Assembly (NCBI GenBank): GCA_020348305.1 | Contig: CP070746.1 | Span: forward strand, 909,078-970,565 | Direction: 5' to 3' | Length of the DNA: 61,488 nt | Origin: Desulfobacterales bacterium | GTDB lineage: Bacteria; Desulfobacterota; Desulfobacteria; Desulfobacterales; JAHEIW01 | Part shown: piece after piece, positions 38,387 to 46,425 of the stretch | Position numbering within the stretch: position 1 is the stretch's first letter | Layout of the letters: each line of letters opens with the position of its first letter | Program-made: the position numbers and the translations under genes | The notes under the pieces: generated by a model | Seen by the model: the letters and a program-made list of their open reading frames with translations, nothing else | Told to the model about the DNA's origin: nothing | Databases searched by the model: none

Positions 38387-38885
38387 TTCTCGCTTTTACT
38401 CCGCTCTGAAAATAATGCTTAATCGCTTTTACTTCCGAAACCAAATCCGCTTTTTCAACGATTTCAGGTGCCGCGTTTCTTCCGGTGATGATAAGTTCTA
38501 TATCGTCGGGTTTTCGATCAATGATGTCTAAAAGATCTTCCGGGGAAGAAATACCGTAAGATACGGCAACGTTGATTTCATCGAGAATCACGATATGATG
38601 TTGTCTTGAAGACAAGATTTCTTTTACCCGCATGAGACCTTTTCGAGCAGCTTCGATGTCTTCAGGAGTCGGTTTGCCTCTGGTGAAGCGACCACGACCA
38701 AATTGTTCCACTGTGACACAATCGGAAAAACGCTTTAATGCGTTGATTTCGCTGTAATCTCCCTTTTTGATAAATTGGGCAATATACACCTTTAGCCCGG
38801 CTCCTATGGCTCTGAGAGCAAGGCCAAGAGCAGCGGTAGTTTTGCCCTTCCCATCACCCGTATAAACGTGAACGTATCCCTTCAT
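38370..38885 (-). CDS. cobO: cob(I)yrinic acid a,c-diamide adenosyltransferase (CobA/CobO type)
   Basis: Transfers the adenosyl group of ATP to Co(I) corrinoids. 171 aa; the P-loop VYTGDGKGKTTAALGLALRA opens the protein at residues 7-26, followed by AQFIKKGDYSEI, EQFGRGRF and the late IVILDEINVAVSYG and LIITGRNAAPEI. This is the CobA/CobO/BtuR family, unrelated to PduO and EutT. Start overlaps the cbiH stop by four bases (ATGA). Confidence 0.97.
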   Translation of the reverse strand: MKGYVHVYTGDGKGKTTAALGLALRAIGAGLKVYIAQFIKKGDYSEINALKRFSDCVTVEQFGRGRFTRGKPTPEDIEAARKGLMRVKEILSSRQHHIVILDEINVAVSYGISSPEDLLDIIDRKPDDIELIITGRNAAPEIVEKADLVSEVKAIKHYFQSGVKARIGIEK

Positions 38886-39769
38886 TTCGAGTCTATCTTG
38901 TATTTTTTCGAATATCCTCTGGGGGTAAACATAAAATCCAGATAGTGACCCGATGCACAGCTTCCCACAAATACCGTGGTCTGCATATTGACTTCAGCAA
39001 TGTGAAGATTTTCTAGAGGTATAATATCAACGTGCTGTCTTTCGCGCATGGCGCTGGTAACAATTCCGACGGGTGTGGTTCTATCGCGATATCTCAAAAT
39101 GATCTGCTGGGCATTTTCGAGTTGCCAGGTTCTCTTTTTGCTTTTGGGATTATACAGAACAATCACAAAATCTGCCTGGGCAGCGGCTTCAAGGCGTTTT
39201 TCAATGACCTTCCAGGGAGTCAGTAAATCGCTGAGGCTTATGACCGCAAAATCGTGAGTTAACGGAGCACCAAGCAGCGACGCACCTGCACAAAGCGCCG
39301 GAATACCGGGTACGATTTCAATATATAGGACGTCTTGATGGCTATGATTACTCACACGCTGTTGCGGTGGAGCAATCTGAATATTTCTGGCATTGCAGGT
39401 TTCAAACACCAGCCCGGCCATTGCATAAATTCCGGGATCACCGCTGGAGACAATTGCACAAGATTTGCCATGAAGAGCTAAATCGATTGCAGTTTCCACC
39501 CGCTGCATTTCTCTGGTCATCCCGGTGCTGATAATGTGCTTGTTGCTGATCAACGGTCGAATGATATCAATATAGGTGGTATAGCCAACTACAGCATTTA
39601 CTTCGTTGAGCACATCCACTGCGCGCTGGGTTAAATATTCGGGATGGCCGGGCCCTATCCCTACGACATAAAGACTATTCTGGCGACGGCAACCGTCACA
39701 TCCGGGATGGTCTGCTTGGGAACCACCAGGGTTCCTCTTTGCGCTGCTAGAATTGCTGCGGCTTCGCAT
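38882..39769 (-). CDS. cobJ: cobalt-precorrin-3B C17-methyltransferase CbiH (CobJ)
   Basis: SAM-dependent tetrapyrrole methylase that methylates C17 during ring contraction. The methylase domain starts at SLYVVGIGPGHPEYLTQRA and continues with GYTTYIDIIRPL, SSGDPGIYAMAG, EIVPGIPALCAGASLLGAPLTHDFAVISLSD in pieces, and VLYNPKSKKR. The only in-frame start is the ATG at 39769, giving a 31-residue extension before the domain that overlaps cbiG by 109 bases; it includes a Cys-x-x-Cys pair (residues 24-27). Since the same bases encode the conserved cbiG end, the extension may carry no function of its own. Confidence 0.93.
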   Translation of the reverse strand: MRSRSNSSSAKRNPGGSQADHPGCDGCRRQNSLYVVGIGPGHPEYLTQRAVDVLNEVNAVVGYTTYIDIIRPLISNKHIISTGMTREMQRVETAIDLALHGKSCAIVSSGDPGIYAMAGLVFETCNARNIQIAPPQQRVSNHSHQDVLYIEIVPGIPALCAGASLLGAPLTHDFAVISLSDLLTPWKVIEKRLEAAAQADFVIVLYNPKSKKRTWQLENAQQIILRYRDRTTPVGIVTSAMRERQHVDIIPLENLHIAEVNMQTTVFVGSCASGHYLDFMFTPRGYSKKYKIDSK

Positions 39770-40863
39770 ACACTTTTAACTCCAACGTGTTTTTCCACCA
39801 TAGCTGATGGATTCTTAATTTCTTTTACCTGATTCAATTCCTCTTTATCGTAAAAATAGAGGGGTAAATCCAGACTATCGGCTAAAGCAAGCAGCCCGGG
39901 CTCATCGGCCTTCAACTTTATGGATGCAATGCCGTTTAAACTTCCGCGGGCTAGATGAAATTTTTCAAATACACGCTCAAAAAAATCCTTGATCTCCTCC
40001 ATGCGCGTGTTGCGGTTGCATCCAATACCGGCAAACAGTGTTGGTGGTCGTAAAATGAGGACGTCCGGCGGCAAATCGACTCTCACATCGTCAATGAATA
40101 CCCTTGGGAGATTGTCCGTTTTTTCATTTTTATCGTCCGGCGCTGATCGCATGTTTAAAGCGGCATTCGACCACGGCATTGAATGAGGAATTGTTTCCAC
40201 CATCAGGCCAAAGGGGTCGTGAAGATAAATGTTCTCCCCCTTGAGCAAGGCCATATTAACGGTTTTTATAGCCTGCGGGGTTTCAATATAAAGCTGTTTT
40301 TCTTTGGCCAATACATCAATGGCAACTATTTGATTGACATCCGTTGCCGTGGTGATCACCGGTCTTGCGCCGATGAGTTCAGCGACGGTAATGGCCAGCG
40401 CATTTGCACCGCCAATGTGGCCGGATAAAAGACTGACGGCATGGTTGCCCTGGTCGTCGATCACCACAATTGCCGGATCTTCTATTTTGCTTCGGATAAG
40501 CGGTGCGATAACTCTAACCACAATACCGGTGGACATGATGAAGATATGGCTCATATATTGATAAAACGCGTTCGATAGCGCCTCGGAAAATGACCGAAAT
40601 GACGTCGCAGCAAAGCTAGTGTCAGTGAACTTGCCTGATATAAATAAATCTACCTCTGGCAATTTTTTAGCCATTTTTTTTGCCAGCAAAACGCCATTGG
40701 GTGTAATCGCCCAAATGGCAATCGTATTTTTCTTAGATGAGTTCATATTATTATTAAAATGACAGCGCGTCAGCGCATCCTTAACAAGGCATTTTAGATC
40801 ACTTTTAACTTTAATCACTTCAATGCCATCACCCTCGATGCCCATGTTTGAAATTTTTGTCAT
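39661..40863 (-). CDS. cbiG: cobalt-precorrin-5A hydrolase CbiG
   Basis: Opens the delta-lactone of cobalt-precorrin-5A and releases acetaldehyde, a step unique to the anaerobic route. The N-terminal domain begins around NTIAIWAITPNGVLLAKK and includes IMSTGIVVRVIAPL and HAVSLLSGHIGGANALA; the C-terminal CbiG domain has FAGIGCNRNTRMEEI and ends LVVPKQTIPDVTVAVAR. The frame opens at ATG 40863 (400 aa, overlapping cbiF by 35 bases), but the domain starts near the ATG at 40746; GTG 40818 is a third choice. None has a strong ribosome-binding site, so the start is uncertain. Confidence 0.93.
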   Translation of the reverse strand: MTKISNMGIEGDGIEVIKVKSDLKCLVKDALTRCHFNNNMNSSKKNTIAIWAITPNGVLLAKKMAKKLPEVDLFISGKFTDTSFAATSFRSFSEALSNAFYQYMSHIFIMSTGIVVRVIAPLIRSKIEDPAIVVIDDQGNHAVSLLSGHIGGANALAITVAELIGARPVITTATDVNQIVAIDVLAKEKQLYIETPQAIKTVNMALLKGENIYLHDPFGLMVETIPHSMPWSNAALNMRSAPDDKNEKTDNLPRVFIDDVRVDLPPDVLILRPPTLFAGIGCNRNTRMEEIKDFFERVFEKFHLARGSLNGIASIKLKADEPGLLALADSLDLPLYFYDKEELNQVKEIKNPSAMVEKHVGVKSVCEAAAILAAQRGTLVVPKQTIPDVTVAVARIVFMS

Positions 40864-41608
40864 AGAGCTTCGACTTATGCGTCAGGTCATCATGGCTGAC
40901 ATCCAGAACCTTTCCGACAATGATCACTGCCTGACGGGTGATTTTTTCATCCTTTACTTTTTTGGCAAGATTTTTCAACCTGGTAACAATAATTTTCTCT
41001 TCAGGCTGACTGACACGATATACCACCGCACATACCGCCTGATCGCCGTAAGCCTTCGCCAGTATGGCGGCGATCTCATCAATTAGCGAAATACTTAAAT
41101 AGATAGCCATCGCTGATTGGTGTTGGGCCAGCGATGCTAAGTTTTCTTTTTCAGGAATCGCTGTCCGTCCGGCCATTCGTGTTAAAATTAACGTCTGGGA
41201 AATTTCCGGTAATGTGAATTCTATCCCCATGGCGGCAGCGGCTGCAAATGCGGCTGTTACCCCCGGAATCACTTTATAGGGGACTGATCGCTTTTGAAGC
41301 TCCGCCATCTGTTCAAATATAGCACTGTATAAACTGGGATCCCCGGTATGCAAACGGACAACTTGTTTGCCTTCAGCAAAGGCCTTTTCGATTTCATTGA
41401 TGATTTCTTCAAGATGCATGGATGCACTATTCAGAATTTTCGTTTCCGGTTTTGTCCATTTTAGCAAACCCTTGGGGATCAAAGAGCCGGCATAAATAAC
41501 CAGATCAGCTTCCCTCAATGCGTTTTTACCCTTGACGGTAATCAGCTCCGGATCTCCGGGTCCGGCACCGACAAACAAAACAGGAATAGTTTCTTTGTTC
41601 AGGCTCAT
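40829..41608 (-). CDS. cobM: cobalt-precorrin-4 C11-methyltransferase CbiF (CobM)
   Basis: Tetrapyrrole methylase of 259 aa, acting at C11. The SAM-binding loop is [29 protein letters not shown] and VVRLHTGDPSLYSAIFEQM follow, the latter being typical of CbiF/CobM; VIPGVTAAFAAAAAMGIEFTLPE is split across the active-site helix. Start overlaps the cbiET stop by four bases (ATGA). The next gene, cbiG, acts on its product, so gene order follows the pathway here. Confidence 0.96.
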   Translation of the reverse strand: MSLNKETIPVLFVGAGPGDPELITVKGKNALREADLVIYAGSLIPKGLLKWTKPETKILNSASMHLEEIINEIEKAFAEGKQVVRLHTGDPSLYSAIFEQMAELQKRSVPYKVIPGVTAAFAAAAAMGIEFTLPEISQTLILTRMAGRTAIPEKENLASLAQHQSAMAIYLSISLIDEIAAILAKAYGDQAVCAVVYRVSQPEEKIIVTRLKNLAKKVKDEKITRQAVIIVGKVLDVSHDDLTHKSKLYDKNFKHGHRG

Positions 41609-42834
41609 TTATTTTCCGCCTTCCGAATTCCCGATATGATCCAGACCGGGTTTTGGGCTTCGAGCCTTTCTCCCCAAGGCATGTCGGTGCTGCGGTTGAT
41701 TTGAACCTGGACAATATCGGTTTGAAAACCCAAGCGATGTAACGTCTCATTAGTGACCTGTAGGTTAGGAATTAACACCGTATTGATCACCATAATTCCA
41801 CTCGGTTTAAGATGAGCAGCAGCGGTTTTTATGATTTTTGCCAAATCTTTGCCACCACCACCGATAAAGATACGATCAGGTGCCGGAAGACCTGCCAAAC
41901 CTTCCGGTAAAACAGATTGGATAACTTCTAAATTTTTTATGTCGAAGCGTTTTTTATTTCTCCGAATCTGTTCAATTCTTTGCGGGCTTTTCTCTACTGC
42001 AAATATTTGCCCTTTTTTTACAAAAAGAGAGGCTTCAATCGAAATTGACCCACTCCCGGCGCCCAAATCCCATACTATATGGTTGGCCGAAAGCCTCAAC
42101 TTGGAAAGGGTGACCGCCCTCACCTCTGCTTTGGTGATCAATCCTTCCTGATGCGCAAACCAGCTATCCGGCATGCCAAGAAAAAGATGAGCTTTCGTAT
42201 CTGAATGCTTGGCGTCCCGTTTTAATACGACTAGATTAGGTGTTGAAAACTCCATTGTTACCGCCTGGCTCAGCGAATACCAGCCAAACCGTTCAGAAGA
42301 AGAACCAAGTTCTTCCAGGACACACATTTGAAAATCAACCTTATCGTTTTCGATTAACCGACTGGCAAGCCAAGCCGGATTTTTCTTTGGATCTGTAAAA
42401 ACGGCGAGTTTATCTTCTTTTTCAAGTGCCGCAAGCAGTTGTCTCTCATTTTTTTTGCCGTGCAAACTAATTATTTGTGCGTCATTCCACGGCTCTTTTA
42501 TACGTGCGAAAGCAGCGGCTACAGTTGATATATTCGGGTAAATCACAACATTTTCGGGACCCAAAACCCTCAGCAGTCTTGCACCAATGCCGAAAAACAA
42601 AGGGTCGCCGGATGCCAGCACAACGATGTTATGTCCTTTCATCTTCTTTTTGACAAAATTGCTGACATCATCAATATTTTTTCCGATTGATTTTTTTTGC
42701 GCAATAGAATCTTTAAAAAAATTCAGCAGACGCTTGCCCCCCACCAATATATCTGCCTGTTCAATTAATTTCAGATGTCTGTCCGTAAGATCTTGCGGGC
42801 TCATGCCCACACCGATTATTTTCACCGGATCCAT
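41605..42834 (-). CDS. cbiET: bifunctional cobalt-precorrin C5/C15-methyltransferase and decarboxylase CbiET (CobL)
   Basis: A fusion of CbiE (C5-methyltransferase, about residues 1-200; VKIIGVGMSPQDLT and VVLASGDPLFFGIGARLL) with CbiT (C15-methyltransferase and C12 acetate decarboxylase, about 210-409; IVWDLGAGSGSISIEAS, VIQSVLPEGLAGLPAPDRIFIGGGG in part). The frame has an ATG at 42846, but AAAGGA is correctly spaced only for the ATG at 42834, giving 409 aa starting MDPVKIIG. It follows cbiD by 15 bases. Confidence 0.94.
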   Translation of the reverse strand: MDPVKIIGVGMSPQDLTDRHLKLIEQADILVGGKRLLNFFKDSIAQKKSIGKNIDDVSNFVKKKMKGHNIVVLASGDPLFFGIGARLLRVLGPENVVIYPNISTVAAAFARIKEPWNDAQIISLHGKKNERQLLAALEKEDKLAVFTDPKKNPAWLASRLIENDKVDFQMCVLEELGSSSERFGWYSLSQAVTMEFSTPNLVVLKRDAKHSDTKAHLFLGMPDSWFAHQEGLITKAEVRAVTLSKLRLSANHIVWDLGAGSGSISIEASLFVKKGQIFAVEKSPQRIEQIRRNKKRFDIKNLEVIQSVLPEGLAGLPAPDRIFIGGGGKDLAKIIKTAAAHLKPSGIMVINTVLIPNLQVTNETLHRLGFQTDIVQVQINRSTDMPWGERLEAQNPVWIISGIRKAENK

Positions 42835-42849
42835 AGCAAGATGCATCCT

Positions 42850-43956
42850 TTAGGATTTTGCAGAATCAAAAACAACCGCACCGGTGTAATCGAATATAAC
42901 ACTGCGGAAATTTGCCTTTGAATGTGAAAACGATTTCGCCGATTTAATAATTTGCTTTCCAACATAAAAAATAACTTCCGGATATTTTTTTTGGATAATT
43001 TCGAAAGCGTGCCGGGCGGTATTCGCAGTTCGAATATGTTGTGAAAATGCGCGATCCCGGGTGACCTTTTCGGCCCATTCGGAAAGTTTATCCAACCTTA
43101 GGCTTGCTTTGGCTGCATGCGTATGCGCCATCCCCTGGGCCATTTTAATTGCTTTTCCAAAAAATACTGCCAGTGAGATATTCATCAATCTTTTCTCAGA
43201 GGCAAATTGCAAAGACATTTTGAAAAAGTCTCCAATTTGGATGAAGGCTTCTTCCGGCAGCTGCGACCAATAGGTTTGGGCAAAACGTTCACTGCGACGT
43301 CCGGTAGTCAAGATTACATGGTCCAGCCCCGATGCCTGTGCAATGGATAATGCGGATTTAATCGTCGCCGTAAAGGCATCATGGGACATAGGTCGAACAA
43401 TGCCGGTGGTTCCCAAAATGGACAAACCGTTTAGGATGCCGAGCCTGGCATTAAGTGTTTTCTCAGCCAGCTTTTTACCTTGCAGTACAAAAATTTCGAC
43501 CTGTACCGGATGTTGCAATGCGTGTTCATGCAAAACATCATCAACTGCCTGAGTGATCATTTTCCTGGGACCAGGGTTGATGGCAGGATCACCCGGTAGA
43601 ACCTCAAGCCCCGGTTTGGTAACTCGTCCAACCCCTTCACCGCCGGTAATGAGAACTTTTGCCTTACTTTCCCGATTTAAGCGATCATCTGATCTTATCA
43701 ATCTTACCTTTGCTCCGATTTCGGCGTTGTGAGTTACATCCGGATCATCACCGGCATCTTTGATTACGGTGCATGTCGCTTTTGCAGCATCATCGAGTTT
43801 ACATGAATGGATCTTTAACTTCAGGGTATCTCCGGTTAGAAGCGTTATCGAAACCTGCGAAGGCGCTTTTTTTTCTAAAATCATTAAAAGCGCTCCCTTC
43901 GTTGCAGCCGCAGCGGCAGTTCCGGTAGTGAATCCTGTGCGCAATTTTTTTGTCAT
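42850..43956 (-). CDS. cbiD: cobalt-precorrin-5B C1-methyltransferase CbiD
   Basis: Methylates C1 of the corrin ring in the anaerobic pathway. 368 aa; the opening RTGFTTGTAAAAATKGALL is the CbiD signature; TVIKDAGDDPDVTHNAEIGA, PAINPGPRKMI, ILGTTGIVRPMSHDAF and VILTTGRRSERFAQ are all conserved family blocks. Presence of CbiD together with CbiG defines the oxygen-independent route. It follows the Gate-domain membrane gene by 11 bases. Confidence 0.97.
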   Translation of the reverse strand: MTKKLRTGFTTGTAAAAATKGALLMILEKKAPSQVSITLLTGDTLKLKIHSCKLDDAAKATCTVIKDAGDDPDVTHNAEIGAKVRLIRSDDRLNRESKAKVLITGGEGVGRVTKPGLEVLPGDPAINPGPRKMITQAVDDVLHEHALQHPVQVEIFVLQGKKLAEKTLNARLGILNGLSILGTTGIVRPMSHDAFTATIKSALSIAQASGLDHVILTTGRRSERFAQTYWSQLPEEAFIQIGDFFKMSLQFASEKRLMNISLAVFFGKAIKMAQGMAHTHAAKASLRLDKLSEWAEKVTRDRAFSQHIRTANTARHAFEIIQKKYPEVIFYVGKQIIKSAKSFSHSKANFRSVIFDYTGAVVFDSAKS

Positions 43957-43967
43957 TTACTTTTCCA

Positions 43968-45023
43968 TTACCCCGCATAATAATAAATTATTCCGACAAA
44001 AATAATGCTTGTTATCCGGAAGCCCTGACCGATTAAAAGAATTTGGGTGCCCATCTTGGGTGAAAAGATGCCGATATATCTTGGCAATTGGTGTCGTAAT
44101 ACCCGCACAGGGAAGGCCAAAATATTGCCGATTAATAAAGCGCTCACCGTCTGTTTGATGGTAAGAACTCCCGCATCCAGCAATGCTCCGGCGGCAGCAA
44201 AACCCGAAGTGAATTCCGACGCAAAGCTCAGTACAATCACTGAAAGTGATTCCATGGGCATAAATGTGGCAATAACATAATCGGCTAAACCTTCGCGCAA
44301 CAATTTAAATATTCCCATCGCATTCAAAACAAATACCAGCGTATAAATTGGCACCACATATACTGTGATTCTTGCTATCCGACGAGGCAATCGCGATTTA
44401 ATTTGACTCCAAATTCCTGCCACTTTTTGAACCTTAATTTTTAAAACCTGATGAGCTTCATTTGCGCTTTCAGCTGCAGCGTGCGATAGATGAAAATGGC
44501 CATAAATTAATAACAAAATGGTTCGAAGTATTACGGCTACAAATGTAATCAGGAAATACAGCACCCCCGCCAAGCCTGTCAGTGGAATGACAATAAAAAA
44601 CGTGGTTGGCAGATGCAGAAAAAAAGCGGGTAGCTGGTTTACAAAATTTGATAAGAATAATTGCCTGCGTGTTATTTTCCCTTCTTTAAAAAAATCCAGC
44701 AGCATTGCATTGGCTGTTACGCCTGAAAAAAAAGCCGTTGTAAACGCAGCACTGCATTGGTTTCCCAAATTTCCGAACCGAAACAACGGCCGGGCTAGAA
44801 CGGCGAATGTCCTCGTCCATCCCGTAGCTTCAATGATCTGCCCAATCAAAAGGCCGATAGTAATAAATATCATTAGCCGAACCAACGGCCACAGAAGTCT
44901 AAGAAAAATAATTTGAGTATTTAGGGCCTCTATCTGGTATGTCCCTGCAATTAGCAACAGCACAGATACAGATAAAGACAGAAAAAGCGACCTGTAGTCG
45001 GCTCTATTCGTTTGATGAGCCAT
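43968..45023 (-). CDS. Gate (nucleoside-recognition) domain membrane protein inside the cobalamin operon
   Basis: About 351 aa, strongly hydrophobic, with roughly eight to nine membrane segments and two internally related halves. Loop motifs such as AAFTTAFFSGVTANAMLLDFF, split in the first half, and VIVLSFASEFTSGFAAAGALLDAGVL in the second resemble the Gate/nucleoside-recognition domain (SpmA/SpmB, YjiH and the membrane part of FeoB). I start at ATG 45023; a TTG at 45044 is in frame. It overlaps cbiL by 20 bases and precedes cbiD by 11, so it is embedded in the operon. A role in moving a metal, nucleoside or corrinoid precursor is plausible but unproven. Confidence 0.85.
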   Translation of the reverse strand: MAHQTNRADYRSLFLSLSVSVLLLIAGTYQIEALNTQIIFLRLLWPLVRLMIFITIGLLIGQIIEATGWTRTFAVLARPLFRFGNLGNQCSAAFTTAFFSGVTANAMLLDFFKEGKITRRQLFLSNFVNQLPAFFLHLPTTFFIVIPLTGLAGVLYFLITFVAVILRTILLLIYGHFHLSHAAAESANEAHQVLKIKVQKVAGIWSQIKSRLPRRIARITVYVVPIYTLVFVLNAMGIFKLLREGLADYVIATFMPMESLSVIVLSFASEFTSGFAAAGALLDAGVLTIKQTVSALLIGNILAFPVRVLRHQLPRYIGIFSPKMGTQILLIGQGFRITSIIFVGIIYYYAG

Positions 45024-45741
45024 TTGGTTTATTCTGTTTGGCAATAATTAACGTCCAATAATCGGGGATTCGTTTACTCAATTCCTCGATGTCCGTGATG
45101 ATTTCCTCATTCGGATGGCTACAGTTCTTTACTCCAACGCAGCTGGGATAGTTTCCGATCTCATCAATTGCCACCTTGATATCGTTGACATTGCGGTATG
45201 CCTTCATAAAGACAACATTTTCGGGCTTGCCCGCAAGCTCCCGGAGTCGATTACCGCCTTTGGCTCCGGAGACAATCATCAATGATTCCTCGCCTTCCAC
45301 AAGCGGCGTATTCAATCTGGCCGCCGCCGCCTGGTACGAGGTGACACCCGGTATCGTTCGAATTTCCAGTTGTGGTGCAATGGTCTGAATATGTTTTATG
45401 ATATATCCAAATGTGGAATACGTCATGGCATCGCCCAGGGTGAGAAAGGCCACATTTTTGCCTTGTTCAAGCTCTTCAATGATGATTTTTGCGTTGTTGC
45501 CCCAAGCTTTCCGGGTTTGGTTCCTATCCCTGGTCATCGGAAAGCGCAGGACCTTTACAGCAGTCGTATCTGGAATATAATTTCTGGCAATATTTACAGC
45601 CAGACTGTGATTATTTTTGGTGGACGCTGCTGCAAAAACAATATCGACATGGTTGAGTATTTTTGCAGCTTTTAAGGTAATCAATTCCGGATCCCCCGGT
45701 CCGACGCTTATTCCATACAACGTTCCGGTTTTTGGTTTCAT
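45004..45741 (-). CDS. cobI: cobalt-precorrin-2 C20-methyltransferase CbiL (CobI)
   Basis: First dedicated methylase of corrin synthesis, acting at C20. 245 aa; the SAM loop [20 protein letters not shown] opens the protein, then [40 protein letters not shown] in two blocks, and [14 protein letters not shown] lies seven bases before the ATG. A 75-base gap separates it from cbiC. The cobalt chelatase that would supply its substrate is not in the window. Confidence 0.96.
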   Translation of the reverse strand: MKPKTGTLYGISVGPGDPELITLKAAKILNHVDIVFAAASTKNNHSLAVNIARNYIPDTTAVKVLRFPMTRDRNQTRKAWGNNAKIIIEELEQGKNVAFLTLGDAMTYSTFGYIIKHIQTIAPQLEIRTIPGVTSYQAAAARLNTPLVEGEESLMIVSGAKGGNRLRELAGKPENVVFMKAYRNVNDIKVAIDEIGNYPSCVGVKNCSHPNEEIITDIEELSKRIPDYWTLIIAKQNKPNGSSNE

Positions 45742-45816
45742 ATATGCCTCACGTGTTTCTTAAGAATGAGCTTTTTGCTTTTGTGGCAAAATATTCTTCC
45801 AGCTCAAAAGTTGCTC

Positions 45817-46425
45817 TTATAATGCCATCTTGGATAACGCATTCACCACACTGGCGGCCACATTGGAGCCCCCCTTACGGCCCACATTGGAAATATAAGG
45901 ATGATCCATTTCTACCAATGCCGCCTTGGATTCAGCGGCATTTACAAAGCCCACTGGCAAACCGATAATCAATGCGGGATGGGCATTGTTATTAGCTACC
46001 AGTTCAATTAGTCGCAAAAGTGCTGTGGGCGCATTGCCTATGACATAGATACCATTGCTCATATCCGATACGGCAGTATCCACTGCAGCCTTGGCACGGG
46101 TGATTCCGTTATGACGTGCCATTTCACAAACGGTTGGATCATTCATAAAACATTTTACAGAAACACCGAAGCGCTCCAATTCGTTTTTTCGAATACCCAC
46201 CCTGGCCATATTCGTGTCGGTAATGATGGATTTTCCAGCTCGGATAGCTTCGATCCCAGCGGTTATCGCTTTGGGATGGAAACGAATCATATCCTTGTAT
46301 TCAAAATCAGCGGTGGTATGAATCATGCGTCGAACAATTGCCCACTGATCCGGTGTAAAATCATGTGAACCGGCTTCTTGATCGATGATTTGAAAACTTA
46401 AACGTTCAATTTGTTCGGGTTTCAT
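45817..46425 (-). CDS. cobH: cobalt-precorrin-8 methylmutase CbiC (CobH)
   Basis: Moves the C11 methyl to C12, giving cobyrinic acid. The frame extends to 46461, but the ATG at 46425 overlaps the cbiA stop (ATGA) and has GGGA upstream, giving 202 aa starting MKPEQIERLSF. The catalytic His is in MIRFHPKAI; ITDTNMARVGI, AVSDMSNGIYVIGNAPTALLRL in two blocks and PVGFVNAAESKAAL are conserved, the last being the family signature. Confidence 0.96.
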   Translation of the reverse strand: MKPEQIERLSFQIIDQEAGSHDFTPDQWAIVRRMIHTTADFEYKDMIRFHPKAITAGIEAIRAGKSIITDTNMARVGIRKNELERFGVSVKCFMNDPTVCEMARHNGITRAKAAVDTAVSDMSNGIYVIGNAPTALLRLIELVANNNAHPALIIGLPVGFVNAAESKAALVEMDHPYISNVGRKGGSNVAASVVNALSKMAL

